32,691 bases of DNA. Source: Methylotenera sp. Its GTDB lineage: Bacteria > Pseudomonadota > Gammaproteobacteria > Burkholderiales > Methylophilaceae. Location: contig JANYGD010000161.1 in NCBI GenBank assembly GCA_025359405.1, forward strand, positions 1 through 32,691, given 5' to 3'. Of the stretch, positions 30,820-32,691 are shown in pieces. The notes beneath the pieces were generated by a model. It was not told the origin of the DNA. It worked only from the letters and a program-made list of their open reading frames with translations, and searched no databases. How positions within the stretch are numbered: the stretch's first letter is position 1; each line of letters opens with the position of its first letter. The position numbers and the translations under genes are program-made.

Positions 30820-32076
30820 ATGTTTTTTAATGTATTCATGAAAAGTTTTGTGATGGCTGAGGGTGAGAGGTATTGCCTGCTTGTAGAGAAAATTACAGGG
30901 TTGCCACTCTATTTTCCTAATCTTTTTGTTACAACCCAAGTACGCAATCGGTCATTATCTTCCTCAACGATGAAGTCAGCTCTGAGTGGAATTGCTGTGT
31001 TACTAAATTTTATGTTTGAGCGTGACGAAGATATTGAAGATCGATTTAAACAAAAATTTTTTTTTGAAATAAATGAGTTAGATGCGATTAAAGATTTTTG
31101 CCAAATAAAGTTTAGTAATAGAGTAATTAAAACAGATTCAGCTAGCGCATTTACGTTAGCTGAATTGCGGGAATTTAATGAAAAAGTGAGTTCACAAACT
31201 GAGTATGTTCGGCTGACCGTCATTTCATATTATGTGAAATGGTTGGCTGAGTTGCTGACAGGTGAAGCAAGGGACAAAAATGTTGCACTCAGAATTAGCA
31301 AGATGGCGAAAGGATTGTTAGAAAGACGTCCTGTGAAAAAGAACAGAAATATTGGGTTGGTTGAAAAAGGATTGGATGAACAACAGCTTGTAATTCTCTT
31401 TGAGTTGTTTAGGCCAGAATCAGAATTTAATCCATTTTCTAATAAATCCGTAAGAGTTCGCAATCGGCTAATGTTTTTGCTTTTATATCATCTCGGCATA
31501 AGAGGAGGTGAGCTGCTAAATATTAGAATTAAGGATATTGATTTCAATCAGAACCAACTTCTAATTGTCAGGCGTGCAGATGAGAAAGACGACCCCAGAA
31601 AAGAGCAGCCACTTGCGAAAACATTAGATCGCCGCATTCCTCTAAAAGAAACATTAGTCAAAGAGATTCATAACTATATTCTCAATTTTAGAAGATTAGT
31701 TGTTGGACCTAGACAGCCTGACTATCTTTTTGTGACACATAAATCAGGTCCAACAAAAGGGTTGCCTATTACTGTTTCTAGTTACAGAAAAGTTATGGGA
31801 ATTGTTCGAATGGCATTTCCTCAATTGTATAACCTTACAGGACATCGATTACGCCATGCTTGGAATGAGAAGTTTTCGGAGCTTATGGATTCCATGAGCA
31901 ATCCACCAATCGAAGAAATACAAGAAGCAGTAAGATCGAATTTAATGGGGTGGAAGTCTGGCTCTGGCACAGCTACTATTTACAATCAACGCTTTATTAA
32001 AAGAAAAGGGCATGAAGCCGCACTGATGCTACAAAAAGGTATGGTTCGTTTTCCAAAGGATCTTACGAATGAATAA
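30820..32076 (+). CDS. Tyrosine-type site-specific recombinase/integrase
   Basis: 418 aa; catalytic signatures LLYHLGIRGGELLNIRIKDIDF, TGHRLRHAW (HxxR), GSGTATIYNQRF (Tyr). Confidence 0.92.
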   Translation: MFFNVFMKSFVMAEGERYCLLVEKITGLPLYFPNLFVTTQVRNRSLSSSTMKSALSGIAVLLNFMFERDEDIEDRFKQKFFFEINELDAIKDFCQIKFSNRVIKTDSASAFTLAELREFNEKVSSQTEYVRLTVISYYVKWLAELLTGEARDKNVALRISKMAKGLLERRPVKKNRNIGLVEKGLDEQQLVILFELFRPESEFNPFSNKSVRVRNRLMFLLLYHLGIRGGELLNIRIKDIDFNQNQLLIVRRADEKDDPRKEQPLAKTLDRRIPLKETLVKEIHNYILNFRRLVVGPRQPDYLFVTHKSGPTKGLPITVSSYRKVMGIVRMAFPQLYNLTGHRLRHAWNEKFSELMDSMSNPPIEEIQEAVRSNLMGWKSGSGTATIYNQRFIKRKGHEAALMLQKGMVRFPKDLTNE

Positions 32077-32553
32077 CGCTAAGAATCTTAAAATTTTTTC
32101 TTCAAAAAAATCACATAAATCCAAGTCGGGGTATACCTTCATTGAAGGCAACACTCACTGGCAATTGGATAAAAATACCAATGTTGCGGTTGGTAAAGTT
32201 TTAGACCTACTTAATAATGATGCTGGTGCAGGATTTGTAGCAACTTTAATTTTTTATGCCAATAACTATTCTGCAAAGTATACGGAAAATATAAATGAAA
32301 GATTTTTTTACATGTTGCGAACTACTGGAGCGTCTATAGTTAACGCAAGTGTATTAATTAACTATCGATCATCTCTATCCTCAGAAACTGAGTGGTATTT
32401 GGGAGGAATTAAAGCATTTTTAAATAAATGGTATGAGCTAGGATATTCTGGAGTTTCTGAAGCAGCAATTCAATTGCTTAATAGTTGGAAATTGAAAGGA
32501 AATATAAAAGGTGATGTTGTAAAACGTCTTGATTCAGCTCAAGGCCCCCTGAG
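32069..32553 (+). pseudogene. Second, probably recombinase-related ORF truncated by an IS (N-terminal part only)
   Basis: ATG overlaps the integrase stop by 8 nt (ATGAATAA); native frame ends at …KRLDSAQGPL(S), then reads into the IS terminus. Confidence 0.7.
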
Positions 32554-32691
32554 TGTTGACGCGCGTTTAAAACTGACCACCTGTGCGCGTTGAATTTTGA
32601 CCAGGCGTTTATTAGGTGTAGATTACTACACCGCTGTGGATAAGTCGACCAAACTGACTAAGTCTTAAGCTCCTTTTTTAATACTTGATTA
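32554..32691. mobile_element. Terminus of an IS21-family-like insertion sequence (partial, runs off the window)
   Basis: TGTTGAC… end plus two spaced repeats GCGCGTTTAAAACTGACCA (32561-32579) and GCGCGTTGAATTTTGACCA (32585-32603), typical of multiple terminal repeats in IS21-type elements. Confidence 0.7.

Noticed and set aside
32554-32593. C-terminal 12 aa (VDARLKLTTCAR) of the 174-aa ORF as native protein
   Set aside because: Encoded by the IS terminus, so the frame ends by chance inside the insertion.

Overview
Chromosomal segment from a betaproteobacterium; gene content and order suggest the Methylophilaceae (Methylotenera-like), but this is inferred without a database search. Most of the window is conserved core genome: hemB, mrcA/ponA, pilMNOPQ-aroK-aroB-dgt, a TPR-sulfotransferase, a porin, cysC, ntrC/ntrB, glnA, aroE, mtgA, uvrA, a YajR-like MFS transporter and ssb. 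Regulatory signals I can read directly include a near-consensus sigma-54 promoter with a perfect 17-bp NtrC site upstream of glnA, several rho-independent terminators (one ends 3 nt before the annotated aroK start), and palindromic dispersed repeats at ~1.6-1.95 kb and ~15.33-15.40 kb. The accessory part is the right edge. Immediately after the ssb terminator lies an AT-rich segment with a tyrosine recombinase (30820-32076), translationally coupled to a second recombinase-like ORF. That ORF is cut at 32554 by the terminus of an IS21-like element. This looks like the entry of an integrative island whose cargo lies beyond the window. No tRNA, rRNA or CRISPR array was found.
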